Below are positions 1 to 9,545 of a stretch of DNA of 64,000 bases, in pieces (position 1 is the first letter of the stretch; each line of letters opens with the position of its first letter). The stretch covers positions 186,001 to 250,000 of the forward strand of contig WWBZ02000001.1 in NCBI GenBank assembly GCA_011503125.2, given 5' to 3'. Under the pieces are notes generated by a model. That model saw only the letters and a program-made list of their open reading frames with translations, had not been told where the DNA came from and searched no databases. Origin of the DNA: Botryosphaeria dothidea. Its lineage: Eukaryota > Ascomycota > Dothideomycetes > Botryosphaeriales > Botryosphaeriaceae. The position numbers and the translations under genes were made by a program.

Positions 1-1
1 C

Positions 2-697
2 GAACAGTTCTGCTACCTGACAAAACTCCTTGTGTGGCACGGCCGCAACAGCTACAAACGCTCTGCCAAGCTGGCACAGTTCGTCATCCACCGTGGCTTG
101 ATCATCAGCGTATGTCAGACCATCTACAGCATTGCCAGCAAGTTTGAGCCTATTGCGCTGTATCGCGATTGGTTGCTTGTGGGATATGCGACGTTATACA
201 CGATGGCCCCCGTCTTTTCCCTGGTCCTGGACCGTGATGTCGACGAATCTCTTGCAAACCTTTACCCGGAACTCTACAAGGAGCTAACCACGGGTCGTTC
301 CTTATCCTACCGAACTTTCTTCATCTGGGTTTTCGTGTCCATCTACCAAGGTAGCATGATCCAGGGTCTCAGCCAGATCCTGGTCGGCCTCGATCCTTTT
401 GAGAGAATGGTTGCTGTGTCCTTTACGGTGTTGGTCCTGAATGAACTGTGCATGGTGGCAGCAGAGATTACTACGTGGCACCCGATCATGATCTTCACCA
501 TCTTAGGCACCGCAGCTATTTATTTCGGTAGCATTCCCTTCTTAGGCGAGTACTTCGACCTCAAGTTCGTTGTCAGCGTTGGGTTCTTGTGGAGGTCTAT
601 AGCCATTTTAGCTATAGCGCTGGTGCCGCCGTACGCCGGGAAGGTGATTGGGAGGACGATACGGCCGCCGAGCTATCGTAAGGTGCAGGCGGTATAG
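2..697 (+). CDS. NEO1: Neo1-type P4-ATPase (phospholipid flippase), C-terminal part
   Basis: The window opens inside this gene; the open frame runs from base 2 to the TAG at 695-697, so only about the last 231 residues are present and the start lies outside. The segment covers the C-terminal membrane half: WHGRNSYKRSAKLAQFVIHRG on the cytosolic side of a membrane helix, the LVLDRDVDE stretch after the next helix, then LYKELTTGRSLSYRTFFIWV and several more hydrophobic spans, ending in a short basic tail. This pattern fits the Neo1/ATP9A-ATP9B branch of P4-ATPases, which move aminophospholipids to the cytosolic leaflet of Golgi and endosome membranes. No intron is needed in this part. The catalytic DKTG loop is not in the window, so activity cannot be judged here. 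Confidence 0.88.
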   Translation, partial: EQFCYLTKLLVWHGRNSYKRSAKLAQFVIHRGLIISVCQTIYSIASKFEPIALYRDWLLVGYATLYTMAPVFSLVLDRDVDESLANLYPELYKELTTGRSLSYRTFFIWVFVSIYQGSMIQGLSQILVGLDPFERMVAVSFTVLVLNELCMVAAEITTWHPIMIFTILGTAAIYFGSIPFLGEYFDLKFVVSVGFLWRSIAILAIALVPPYAGKVIGRTIRPPSYRKVQAV

Positions 698-1150
698 AGT
701 TTATAGAGCGTGTTGGGTATGTAGATTGTTGTTGATTCATTGCTCCCTCTCACACTTTGACTTCTCTTGTGGGATTATTCAATGCGTGTATGACTATTTA
801 GGTTTGATTCATCAACAAAGGGAGAAATTTACAAATGGCCCAACGAAACTACGGGTCGTGGACCCTTGTTATTGTTCACTGGTACAGCTAATCACGCGGT
901 GGACAAAAGTTCTCACACTAAAAGTGCATTTTCCACTTCTGTCTTCATGAACGCCGACTTCTGGCTGTTCGCCCTCTGCTCTGTATAAGATATCTTCGTC
1001 GTTTCTATACCTTTCACTTTCTCGTCAACTCTCACTCTCCTCACAGCTCAAGCTTCTCAGAGACTCACGCGATACTCTTCCAGGAGTATCACCGCACCAA
1101 CAAATCAAGCACCGATACACTCCCAAGGAACCAAAAAAAAAAAGGGAAAA
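698..1150. other. Intergenic: Neo1-like 3' UTR and upstream region of the next gene
   Basis: No coding support. The last 120 bases are pyrimidine-rich and end in an A-rich leader directly before the ATG at 1151, as is common upstream of fungal starts. Confidence 0.6.
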
Positions 1151-1795
1151 ATGCGTTTCCCAACGCTTTTCTCCCCCCAGCGCACCAAATCGCGCACCCC
1201 CGCGTCGACCACCAGCCCTCCCACAACGACGCCAACACCAGCTCTTCACACCCCCACCCCTCCGCCCTCCTACCACACCAGCAGCAGCAGCAGCAGCAGC
1301 AGCAACACCACCCTCCACACCGACAAAGACACCACCAACACCCAGAAGCCGGAGGCCACCAGGCCCAACAACGCCGACCTCGAAGAGATAGCCCTCTCCC
1401 CCTCGGGCCGCCTCGCCCGCACCTACACCCTCGACGCCTCCGCGCCGGGCTACGTGCGCAGCCCGCGTGGCGCGCGCGTCCTCAGCCCCTTCGCCAGCAA
1501 GCGCGTCGTCCAGCAACAACGAGACGTCGAGATGGCGAACCTGGACGGGCTCGCGGCGGGCGCGGCCGCCGCACCGACGGGGGCGGCGCCGGGGCGCGGG
1601 GCCGAGGCGCGGAAGAAGCGGGCGGGGAAGATCGCGGCGGGCGTGGTGGTGGCGACGATGCTGGTCGCGGTGGCGGCGGTGGTGTGGTTCGTGTTGAGGG
1701 ATGCGCGGGGGATGTGCGTGGATGGCGGGGTGGATGCGGATTGCGTGGGGAGGGGGGAGAGGAGGGGGCAGTTTGGGATGGGGGAGGAAGGCTAA
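1151..1795 (+). CDS. Hypothetical single-pass membrane protein, low-complexity N-terminus
   Basis: Single-exon frame of 214 residues beginning ATGCGTTTC after an A-rich leader. Residues 1-75 are Thr/Pro/Ser-rich and include an eight-Ser run encoded by AGC repeats. The middle (about 76-125) is more complex: LEEIALSPSGRLARTYTLD, then SPRGARVLSPFASKR. A basic patch (ARKKRAGK) leads into one clear membrane span at about residues 161-182 (IAAGVVVATMLVAVAAVVWFVL), followed by a short polar tail. This suggests a type II or tail-proximal anchored protein with a long disordered cytosolic region. I do not recognise the family. The strong GC bias at third codon positions supports coding, but low-complexity frames can arise by chance in GC-rich DNA. 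Confidence 0.6.
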   Translation: MRFPTLFSPQRTKSRTPASTTSPPTTTPTPALHTPTPPPSYHTSSSSSSSSNTTLHTDKDTTNTQKPEATRPNNADLEEIALSPSGRLARTYTLDASAPGYVRSPRGARVLSPFASKRVVQQQRDVEMANLDGLAAGAAAAPTGAAPGRGAEARKKRAGKIAAGVVVATMLVAVAAVVWFVLRDARGMCVDGGVDADCVGRGERRGQFGMGEEG

Positions 1796-3276
1796 GGGGG
1801 GTGTGGTTGGTTAGAAGGGTGTGTCCGCGCTGAGTCTTCTTCTCATTTTCTGGTTTTCTCACTTCATTGCATCAAGGTCGTTGTATTTTTTTTTTTTTTG
1901 GTGGGGGGGTTCTTGAAAAGTCAGGTTGTATTCGCTACGCCAACCTGTCTGTATTTTTTCGTCTTTTGTAGTTTATCGAATATCACGTCTTGCCTCAATC
2001 TATGCAAACTTCAAGCTATCGCAAAATTCCTGTAAAAGCAGATGAAGAAATAAAGTCAAAACGCCGAGAGAGCAGCCAACCTCTCCAAACGCACAATCCT
2101 CCTCATACCAGCCGTCAGGAGCGGTCTGTGTGACCGTCAGAAAGTCGACTCATTTACGACTAACCGCAAGAGCCGCAGTACTTGTGCCAATAAGCGAGTT
2201 GATGTCTCCACACCTACAACCAAACCAAGTGCTGGGTGCCCAAGTTCTAATCGGCTCGCTCCCGATCTCAATATCATGAGGCTTGCACGGGCTGCACATG
2301 GTGACGGGAGTGTTGGTGTTCGTGAGCAAAGCATTCGCAAGAGAGACGATTTTCGCTGAGAGGGCGAGGGTAAGCTCTGCAGGGAGTGAACTATGCAAGG
2401 CAGGAGTGATGCTGATGGACTGATAACAGGTATTTCGTGTTCTCATATAGTTAGGTGTGCTTCGGTAGGACAGAATCGATGTCCAGCATTCACTTCGAGA
2501 CAATAGCATTGTGTGAAGGGGTACCTCTTTCAACACGGGTTGTTGAGCATGAGTGTGGTCTAAAGGAACAAAAGACTATTGAGGCCATATTGAAACAACA
2601 CTTAAAAACTTGAGTTGAATTACAGAGGCTGCGTCGAGTTCCCATTGTATAACTATTTACTTGCCGTATCGATCTCGTATGTACTTCTATCCCGCAATGT
2701 CATGTAGAAACAATACATGAATCTTTTCAGAGTAAAACGACCAGCACAGACTTGAAATGTCCTGCTAACATACCAAAGCACAAGAACAAAGGGTGTAAAG
2801 TAAATTGGTGAGCGGGAACATGTACCTCCAACGGTGCAAATATCAAGCAGAAGGCTGCGCTGCCGCCAGTGCCTTCAAAATCTTATGATGTAATATATCA
2901 CGGAGAAGAAAAAAGCTACTCAAAGTGCATGCTTCAAAGAAAGTAAATGCATCCCTTCCTATCCGTAACCGTATCTACAGACTCCCCATCCGTTCCCAAT
3001 ACCAATAAAAAAATATAAAAGAAAGGCTTTGAACCTTGTTTTTTAAACGCCGTCGCCCCGTATTGATAATATTGACTGATGAACCGCCATGTACGGAAGG
3101 TGCCAGTGCTCTTTCTGATGAGTGAAGTGTGGAAAAAGTGAATCTTTATGCATAGACGCACTGGATCAGAGCTCACCAGCGCGTCGAGCCGAGTTGCCCC
3201 GGAAAAACGAATAACCCAACGCCGTATATGCTTTCTCAAGGATCAGCCAGACCCCACATTTTTGACACCCTCTCCT
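1796..3276. other. Intergenic, nothing convincing
   Basis: A relatively AT-rich stretch with a T12 run near 1888-1900. The minus-strand open frame at 2150-2536 contains a few cysteines (MCSPCKPHD, WFGCRCGD) but lacks a signal peptide, a splice context or a family match, so I do not call it a gene. The right end is 3' flank of the minus-strand gene that ends at 3277. Confidence 0.5.
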
Positions 3277-3479
3277 TCAAAGACTCAGCCTATCAAGGCT
3301 CAAGCGATCGCTACTCCTCATCCGCCTCACCATGCCCAGCTTGTAGAAGCGCTCCTCGCCGCCGGGCGTCCTGCCGCCGATGTACCACTTCTCCGGCATC
3401 GCGGAGCCGTTGCCGCCCGAGCTGCCCGTCCTTTCGCGGAAGCCGCCGTCAGAGCTGCTGTCGGAGCCGCGACGGTGCC

Positions 3480-3512
<33 letters not shown>

Positions 3513-3882
3513 TGCTCGGGATGGGGTAGCCGTTTGTGGTGTGGTGGTGCTGGGGCGGCGAGCCCGGGCTGCCGGGCGAGCCGGGGGATTTGGCGTAGGG
3601 CATGGCGGTGGCGTTGGAGCGCGTGGGCGAGAAGGGCGTGCTTGATTGCGCTGTGTTGGTTGCGGACGATGACGTGGGTTTGGTCGTCCGGGCGCTGGCG
3701 TCGTAAGGAGGCGCGGCGGATGACGTAGTTGTGGTGTAGTTGGCCGATTGCGAGGATTGGGATGCGGGTTTGGTGGTTGCCGAAGAGGAAGGAGGAGACG
3801 GCGGTGCACCTTGGAAGGCGGATTGCGCGCGGAAGGCGGCTAGGAAGTTGGACAGGAATGGGCGGTTCGGGTTGGTAGGCAT
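3277..3882 (-). CDS. Conserved fungal serine-rich protein of unknown function
   Basis: Single-exon frame of 201 residues on the minus strand with a good start context (CCGCCATGCC). It opens MPTNPNRPFLSNFLAAFRAQ, followed by a long Ser/Thr/Pro-rich disordered region. A polyserine run is encoded by a 32-base (CGA)n trinucleotide tract at 3481-3512. The most informative part is the tail: EKWYIGGRTPGGEERFYKLG, then a basic stretch and the duplicated DRLSLDRLSL ending at the stop. Arg-Ser-Ser-Asp-Arg-Leu-Ser units in that tail look like basophilic kinase or 14-3-3 sites (inference). From memory, similar tails occur in uncharacterised Pezizomycotina proteins; I do not know a function. Confidence 0.72.
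3481..3512 (+). repeat. (CGA)n trinucleotide microsatellite
   Basis: 32 bases of CGA units inside the serine-rich gene at 3277-3882. Read on the coding strand the units are TCG and give a run of about ten serines, so length changes would alter the run without a frameshift. Confidence 0.95.
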
Positions 3883-6061
3883 GGCGGCGGTGGTGAACGG
3901 AGCGATGTCGGAGGAGGGTGAAGTGGTGTAGCAGCGGCGGCTCCTGGAGGGTTGTGCTGGAGTAGTAGTTATACGGACGGGCGGCGGTGACGTTTCGGTG
4001 GAGAGGTTTCGTCAAGTGTGAATGGGTTGAGGTTGAGTGGCCTGCGCTGCGCCGCGTGGTGCTCGGGACGGGGGACGCAGGCAGGGCCGTCGTATGGGCG
4101 CGATCAATAGGCGGAGTGGCTGAAAGAAGTATTGACTCCTCCGTCGGCGTGCGGTATTGGTCTTGGTTTGGCTATGAGCAGCGGCGTGGTCGAGTCATGA
4201 AGGTGGCCCGCAGGGTGTTCAAGATCGGGGCGTGGAGGGATTCGGCTGGAACCGGGATTGCCGCTGGTGCGAGCTGAGGGCTGTGCGCGGGCAACGACGC
4301 TGGGACGGGCGCTGCACTGACGGCGAGAGAGCACGGCGAGCAGTATCGTGAGAGCGGCGGGCTGGTGGGATGTTTTGAGCGGAGAGGACTGCGGGGTGAA
4401 ATTAGGATTGCGGAGAACGGGGCGGTGGACTTGCAGCGTCACGGTGAGGCCGGGCGAGGATTAATCGGAATCAAGACAGCCCTGATTCGCCCTTTGCTTC
4501 TGCACCTGCACGGCGCCGCACCGCCGACTGCCGAGCGAACTGCGGCCGACCAGCCATCAGCTGAGCAGGATCACCTCCCCAGCCCTGGGCGCACGAGGAG
4601 CATGCGAAGAAACACGCCTGCTGGAGCCTTTCGTGGGGTTGAGCGCATGCCCAAGCGCGGCGCAGCAGAGGCCGAGGCTTCGAGCTCCGTCCATCCATCT
4701 GAGCAGTCTGCCGGCTAGCCGCTTACACCACTTCCACTACTCCGCGGCCTTCATGCAGCGCCAAAAGAAATGCCAGCAGTGGTGTTCTGCAGCGCTTCAG
4801 CCCTCAAAGGCTGCCCTGCACGGCGGCACAGCGCATATGCTAGCCTCTTTCCTGGTTCTTGGGTGGTCACATGCAGCAGAGATCTTGCTTCTGGTGTTGC
4901 ATCATCTTCTTGATAAGCCTTGCCCCCATGCTTGCCATCGCGGACCTCTGCTCCGCGATCCGAGCGACGGGGAGCTGCCAGAATTGCCGCATCCATCGCA
5001 TCCCGCTCGGACTACGGGGGAACAGAGGCTGATCGCCTGCACAGATGCTGAGTCACACCACCAATTGCTGATGATGCACAAGACCGCATCAGGGGCCATG
5101 ACAGGAGGAAATGCAAATGAGCTGTCGTTCACGTTGGGAGGCTTTCATGTGCTTGGAGAGACGCATGCATTGCTTTTCGTGCCGGCCGGCAGTTGCTACG
5201 GAAAATTCCACCTGTCTCGGCCGTTCCACGCCTCGCCAGCGAATAGCAGGCCTGGTGGTACTATCGCCTATCCTAAATACTTGATTGACGTCAGTCATCG
5301 AGATCGACATGGAGGTTTGCGTGGGACTTTGTGTAGAGATTGAAAGATCAGAAGGAACAATTGGATTATGGGTTGTTATCCGCATTGATAGACTCGGAGT
5401 GAGCTGAGTAAAGTTTGTCATCATGGAAGATGGGGTTCGCATAAAGAGAGGAAACAATAAGCTGCATACCTTACGCTGTTGTGGCCTGCCTTTAGCAACA
5501 AGACCGCCTGCGGTGGTTGCAGGAGCCGGGTGCCTGCTGGGTCATCGGACCAGCAAAGTCGAGGGCTAGCCTCTGCTGCCTCGCCTAGACTGAGTCGCAG
5601 TAGACCACGATGCCCATCCCGGATGCAACGCTGCGAAGTCATCGAGTCGACACGTGCGGTTTCGGGAATGGCCGCTGCCAACAAAGCGAAGAAGACCTTC
5701 ATTGTCGCAGCGTTAGCAGACGTGCCGCTTCCGCAACCGCCGTGATGGAGACTGGATCATCCATCATCGTGTCCTGCGGTTGTCGAAATTCGGTCTGGCG
5801 GAGTGTGACGAAGGAGAGAAGGAAGGAGAAGAGAACGCGACGAGAGAAAATTATCATCTGCCTGCAAACTTCGGGCCGCTGATTGGCCGGAGACGCGGGC
5901 TCTGCCGGGGACAGAGGCGCCAAGCCAAGCAATCGGGATGGATGGACGGCCAACCTCAACATCACCTTTGCGCATCATCTCCTCCCAGCCCTCCACCACG
6001 CTCGCGCAGCCTGCCTCTTCCGCACCACTCCGCCGCGCAGAGAGATCCGCACGATACCAAC
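3883..6061. other. Long intergenic region between divergent genes
   Basis: 2.2 kb separating the serine-rich gene (-) from QCR10 (+). Open frames exist on both strands (the longest, 4633-5343, would give 236 residues) but none has a recognisable domain, splice pattern or codon bias, and they overlap each other. It presumably holds both promoters. Confidence 0.5.
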
Positions 6062-6665
6062 ATGGTACGCCCAGACGCATTGGCCCCCCACGCCGCCCGG
6101 GAGACGGATGCCTCCATGAAAGAGCAGCAGCGCTGACCGGAAGCCAACCTCGCACATACTACAGTCCACCAGGCCAGACCCTACACGCTTCAGCGCCCTC
6201 AACAGCGGCGTCCAGCCCAAGGCGCCCCGCCCCGGCTACTCCACCTACAAGTCGCCCTTCGGCCCCAAGTGCGTGCACAAACCCACTCCCCTCCAAGTCC
6301 GACTGCTGACGACATTAGGTACTCCACCGCGCCGCACTTCCACGGCATCAGCCTCTCGCAGGCTGCTAAGTAGTACGTTCACTCCCGCCCTCTCACAATT
6401 CAATCGCGAAGTCTCCGGATCGGTCAATTGGCACAGCTGGAGGATGGATGGATGGACGGAAAAGCTGCGAACAAGAACAGGAAGGGAAAGGACTGACGAC
6501 GCAAACAGCGGTACCACCGCCGCCGGCTTCGGCGCCGTCGCCGGCATCTTTGCCATCTTCTTCTTCGCCGAAGTGCCGCGCGTGCGCGAGGACATCATGA
6601 AGAAGGTCCCCGTCCTCGGCAACTACTTCAAGGTCGAGATCGCTCCCGAGGACAACCCTTTCTAA
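6062..6665 (+). CDS. QCR10: Cytochrome bc1 complex subunit 10 (QCR10-like)
   Basis: Four exons: 6062-6064, 6165-6268, 6319-6372 and 6509-6665; 105 residues. The first coding exon is the ATG alone: a donor (GTACGC) follows it directly and the intron ends CTACAG with a CTGAC branch site about 30 bases upstream. The joined protein has a soluble N-terminus with YSTYKSPFGPK, then YSTAPHFHGISLSQAAKYG, one membrane span (GFGAVAGIFAIFFFAEVPR) and the family tail VRED...VPVLGNYF...APEDNPF. QCR10 is a small single-span subunit of mitochondrial complex III. The third donor could instead be used three bases earlier (AAN rather than AAKY); the GTACGT donor chosen fits better. The family call rests on the C-terminal half. 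Confidence 0.88.
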
Positions 6666-7213
6666 ATCACCTTTTGGACATTGTGGTTGGAAAGCATGAC
6701 GGAGGAGAAATATCGGGAAGCAGTGGGTTTTTAGCGTGGGTAGAGGAATGAGAAAAGAGGTTCTGCGCCCGCCAGGACAACTGCTGTACTATAAACGTCC
6801 AGTGGGCTGTACAACACCTGTCGTCAGAGCTTGCGACGAATAGACTTTTTCCTTGCGTCATTGTTTGCGTCTTGTCGATGCGTATGAGGTTGGTGCTTGA
6901 CGTATTGCAAGCCGACGCGCAAGTACACGGTGAAGGCATTCTTCCAGCTGGAAATGGTCTGACAAATAGACTACATTCATGGCTGGATAGATACCTCAGC
7001 TCTTAGAAAGGCACGGTTGAATGCTTCGAGACTATGCTCGTACAGCTCAATAAGCTGCTAGAATGCGCCATCATCCACAACATACTTTTTCCTCGCCGTA
7101 TGGCAGCATATTCATGAGATAATCATTGAGCTCCGTCATGCCAACATTTCTAATTTTGCCGCTCTTATGCTACAGCAAACGCCCATTCATAAGCCCATTC
7201 CTACCTCACCATC
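6666..7213. other. Intergenic between convergent genes (3' UTRs)
   Basis: QCR10 (+) and the proteasome gene (-) end toward each other here. I see only untranslated sequence. Confidence 0.6.
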
Positions 7214-8202
7214 TTAGTTCGTGGGTAACCTGCCTACGACCTCGGCCATCTCCTCGTCCGTGTAGATCCGGAAGCCCTTGTCTTTGGTGACGCTGGCCAA
7301 CTGGACATTCTTGGAGTCCAGCTTCTCCTCCATGACCTGCTTCAGCGTCTTCAACACCAGCACCTCGGCCTCAGCCAACGTCAGCGACTTGTGGAATTCG
7401 TTCTGCAGCTCAGCCTGCGCGCCCTCCGAACCCGATCCTATGGCCTTGGCGTCGTATCTGTAGAAGGTGCCCGACGGTTCGGCGTGGTAGCTGCAGCGCG
7501 GGGTTAGCACACGGAGCGCCCACGCTTCCTGATTCCGCAGAAGATACTCACAGGCTGGGGCCGTCCTCGTCATAGCCGGCAATCAGCAGGGCGACGCCGA
7601 AGGGACGGCTCATGATGCTCTCCTCGCCCTCGGCGCCCTCGCCGAAGCGCAGGGCCAGGTCGCAGATGGCCTGGGTGCAGCTCTCGACGCGCAGCGGCTC
7701 GTTGTAGTGGAAGGCGTGGTTCTGGCTCTCGACGCGGGCGTGCTCGATCATGCTGCGGGCGTCGGCCTGCAGGCCGCTCATGGCGCAGCCGATGTGCCGG
7801 TCGATCTCGACTATCTTCTCCACCGACGACGTCTCGAGCAGCGTGCTGGTGACGCGCTTCTCCACGCCCAGGATCACGCCCTCGCCCGTTGCCACCTGCG
7901 TTCCCGAGCTGTTGTTAGGTATTTTGCTCGGATTCTTGGGGGTGTGTATTGCGCGGGGTGAAGGGGGACGTACGCCTATCGCGGTCGAACCGAGCTTGAT
8001 GGCCTCGAGCGAGTATTCGACCTGGAACAGACGACCTTCTGGAGAGAAGGTGCTGGCAGTGGGTCAGCGGGAGCTTGTCGGAAGATGCAATGGGCGTAAT
8101 CTCACTTGATACCACGATCTGTGTGGGGTTGGTGTGATTAGCAGCTGTTGGCAAGCTCTGGGATGGCTGGAGCTTACCGTATTCTGAGCGCGCGATGAAC
8201 AT
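7214..8202 (-). CDS. PUP2: 20S proteasome subunit alpha-5
   Basis: Five exons on the minus strand: 8202-8178, 8118-8106, 8052-7974, 7895-7552 and 7490-7214; 245 residues. Exon 2 is only 13 bases. Joined, the protein starts [20 protein letters not shown] and [19 protein letters not shown], the N-terminal alpha-ring signature, followed by [65 protein letters not shown] and [20 protein letters not shown]. These are diagnostic of alpha-5 (yeast PUP2, human PSMA5), a non-catalytic outer-ring subunit. All junctions are GT..AG and in frame, and the length matches the family. The acidic tail of yeast Pup2 is absent: the protein stops at GRLPTN. It ends toward QCR10. Confidence 0.97.
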
Positions 8203-9545
8203 GGTGGAGGTGGTGTGGGTTTCGGTTGGCGGGGTTGTTCAGATGAGACGGTGTTGGGCGAGCTGCAGAAGGCTCGGGAGAAGTGGAATGGGTATTAGAG
8301 GAAAGGGTGGCGGGGTGGGATGGAGCGGAGAGCAGTATCAGCCTCAGAGGTGTTGTGTTGGAGCTCCAGGCACTGCACTTGCGTAGTTCCGCCCGCCAAG
8401 CCCGCGGCCGCCCCGGGCCTGCACGTGACCGTGTTCAAGACAATCAACACCAAATCCTCGCTTCCCATCCACACATCCGCTCATGCATCCCATCTCATCA
8501 AGTTTCCTGCAAATCCATCCTCTGGCCTACATGTTTTCTTCGCGATGACGATGAGTCATCGAGTTCGGCCTCCTGAAGGTTCACTTGAGCTGGATTTGCA
8601 AATGTCCTGCTGACCCCGGACGTGGAGGAAACGAGGGCTTCTCTGAAGTACTGCGAGAATGGTTTCCAAAATATCGGAACAGGCATCTGTCAGGAGATCT
8701 CGAGGCATCCCTCCAGATGACTGCTCGCCCGCTCTTGCATGTTTCTCTCCGTCCTGGACGTCTCGCACCTGAGCATCTCATATGCAACGCATATGAAATG
8801 CAGGGCGTCCCAGAAAGGCACCGAGATCCGTCAGTTCTGCGGCATAGCCTCGTACGAGGTGTTTCTGGAGATCCATCCGGGCGTGCATGTGCAAGGGTCT
8901 ATGTCCTGGACGTCTCGCACCTGAGCATCTCGTATTCAACGCATATGAAATGCAGGGCGTCCCAGAAAGGCACCGAGATCCGTCAGTTCTGCGGCATAGC
9001 CTCGTACGAGGTGTTTCTGGAGATCCATCCGGGCGTGCATGTGCAAGGGTCTATGTCCTGGACGTCTCGCACCTGAGCATCCCGTATTCAACGCATATGA
9101 AATGCAGGGCGTCCCAGAAAGGCACCGAGATCCGTCAGTTCTGCGGCATAGCCTCGTACGAGGATGCTTTCCCTGCGCCTCTCTGTACTTGGACTGTTAG
9201 CGCTCCCTTAAAGTCGATCAATGCTTACGTCTCCACGCGGCGAAAAGACGTGGTTCCTGTAGTATCCGGATGGAGCCGGTGAAATGCGGCCAAAGCCGTC
9301 AGCATTGACCATCCGAATAGGGACACCAGCAGAACCACGACTTTCTTGCTATTGGGGAAACCGAATACGTCAGTACGCCAGTACGACATCCTCTCGCCCC
9401 TGTCAGAACTTAGATAGATTATCATACATATGCCACCTGCATCTCTCCTGCATTGAGCCAACCTTAACTCTAGGTTTTCGATTCGAGCCTTCCGCCAGCT
9501 CTCACAGCGCAGGATTCTCGTCTTTCACTTTCGGTCCATCTCAAA
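8203..9545. other. Intergenic region carrying a 152-bp tandem repeat
   Basis: Shared upstream region of the divergent proteasome gene (-) and FAD monooxygenase gene (+). About 410 of its 1,343 bases are the tandem repeat listed separately. No gene is supported: the frames across the repeat shift between copies because 152 is not a multiple of three. Confidence 0.6.
8751..9163 (+). repeat. Tandem repeat, 152-bp unit, about 2.7 copies
   Basis: Units start at 8751, 8903 and 9055 with the shared opening GTCCTGGACGTCTCGCACC. The third copy stops after 109 bases, exactly at the 12-base palindrome CCTCGTACGAGG (9152-9163), which every copy contains. Copies are nearly identical (differences such as CATATGC/CGTATTC early in the unit), so amplification looks recent. 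Copy 1 also has the near-palindrome CATATGCAACGCATATG. No C-to-T decay of the RIP type is visible between copies. Confidence 0.96.

Noticed and set aside
2150..2536. 128-codon minus-strand frame with several cysteines, a possible small secreted protein
   Set aside because: No signal peptide and no recognisable cysteine pattern or homolog; kept only as a remark in the intergenic entry.
4633..5343. 236-codon open frame (+)
   Set aside because: No family pattern, no conserved splice context, overlaps other open frames; long chance frames are common in GC-rich DNA.
8585..9282. Protein-coding interpretation of the frames over the tandem repeat
   Set aside because: The 152-base unit shifts frame every copy and the translated segments match nothing; the pattern is explained by DNA duplication.
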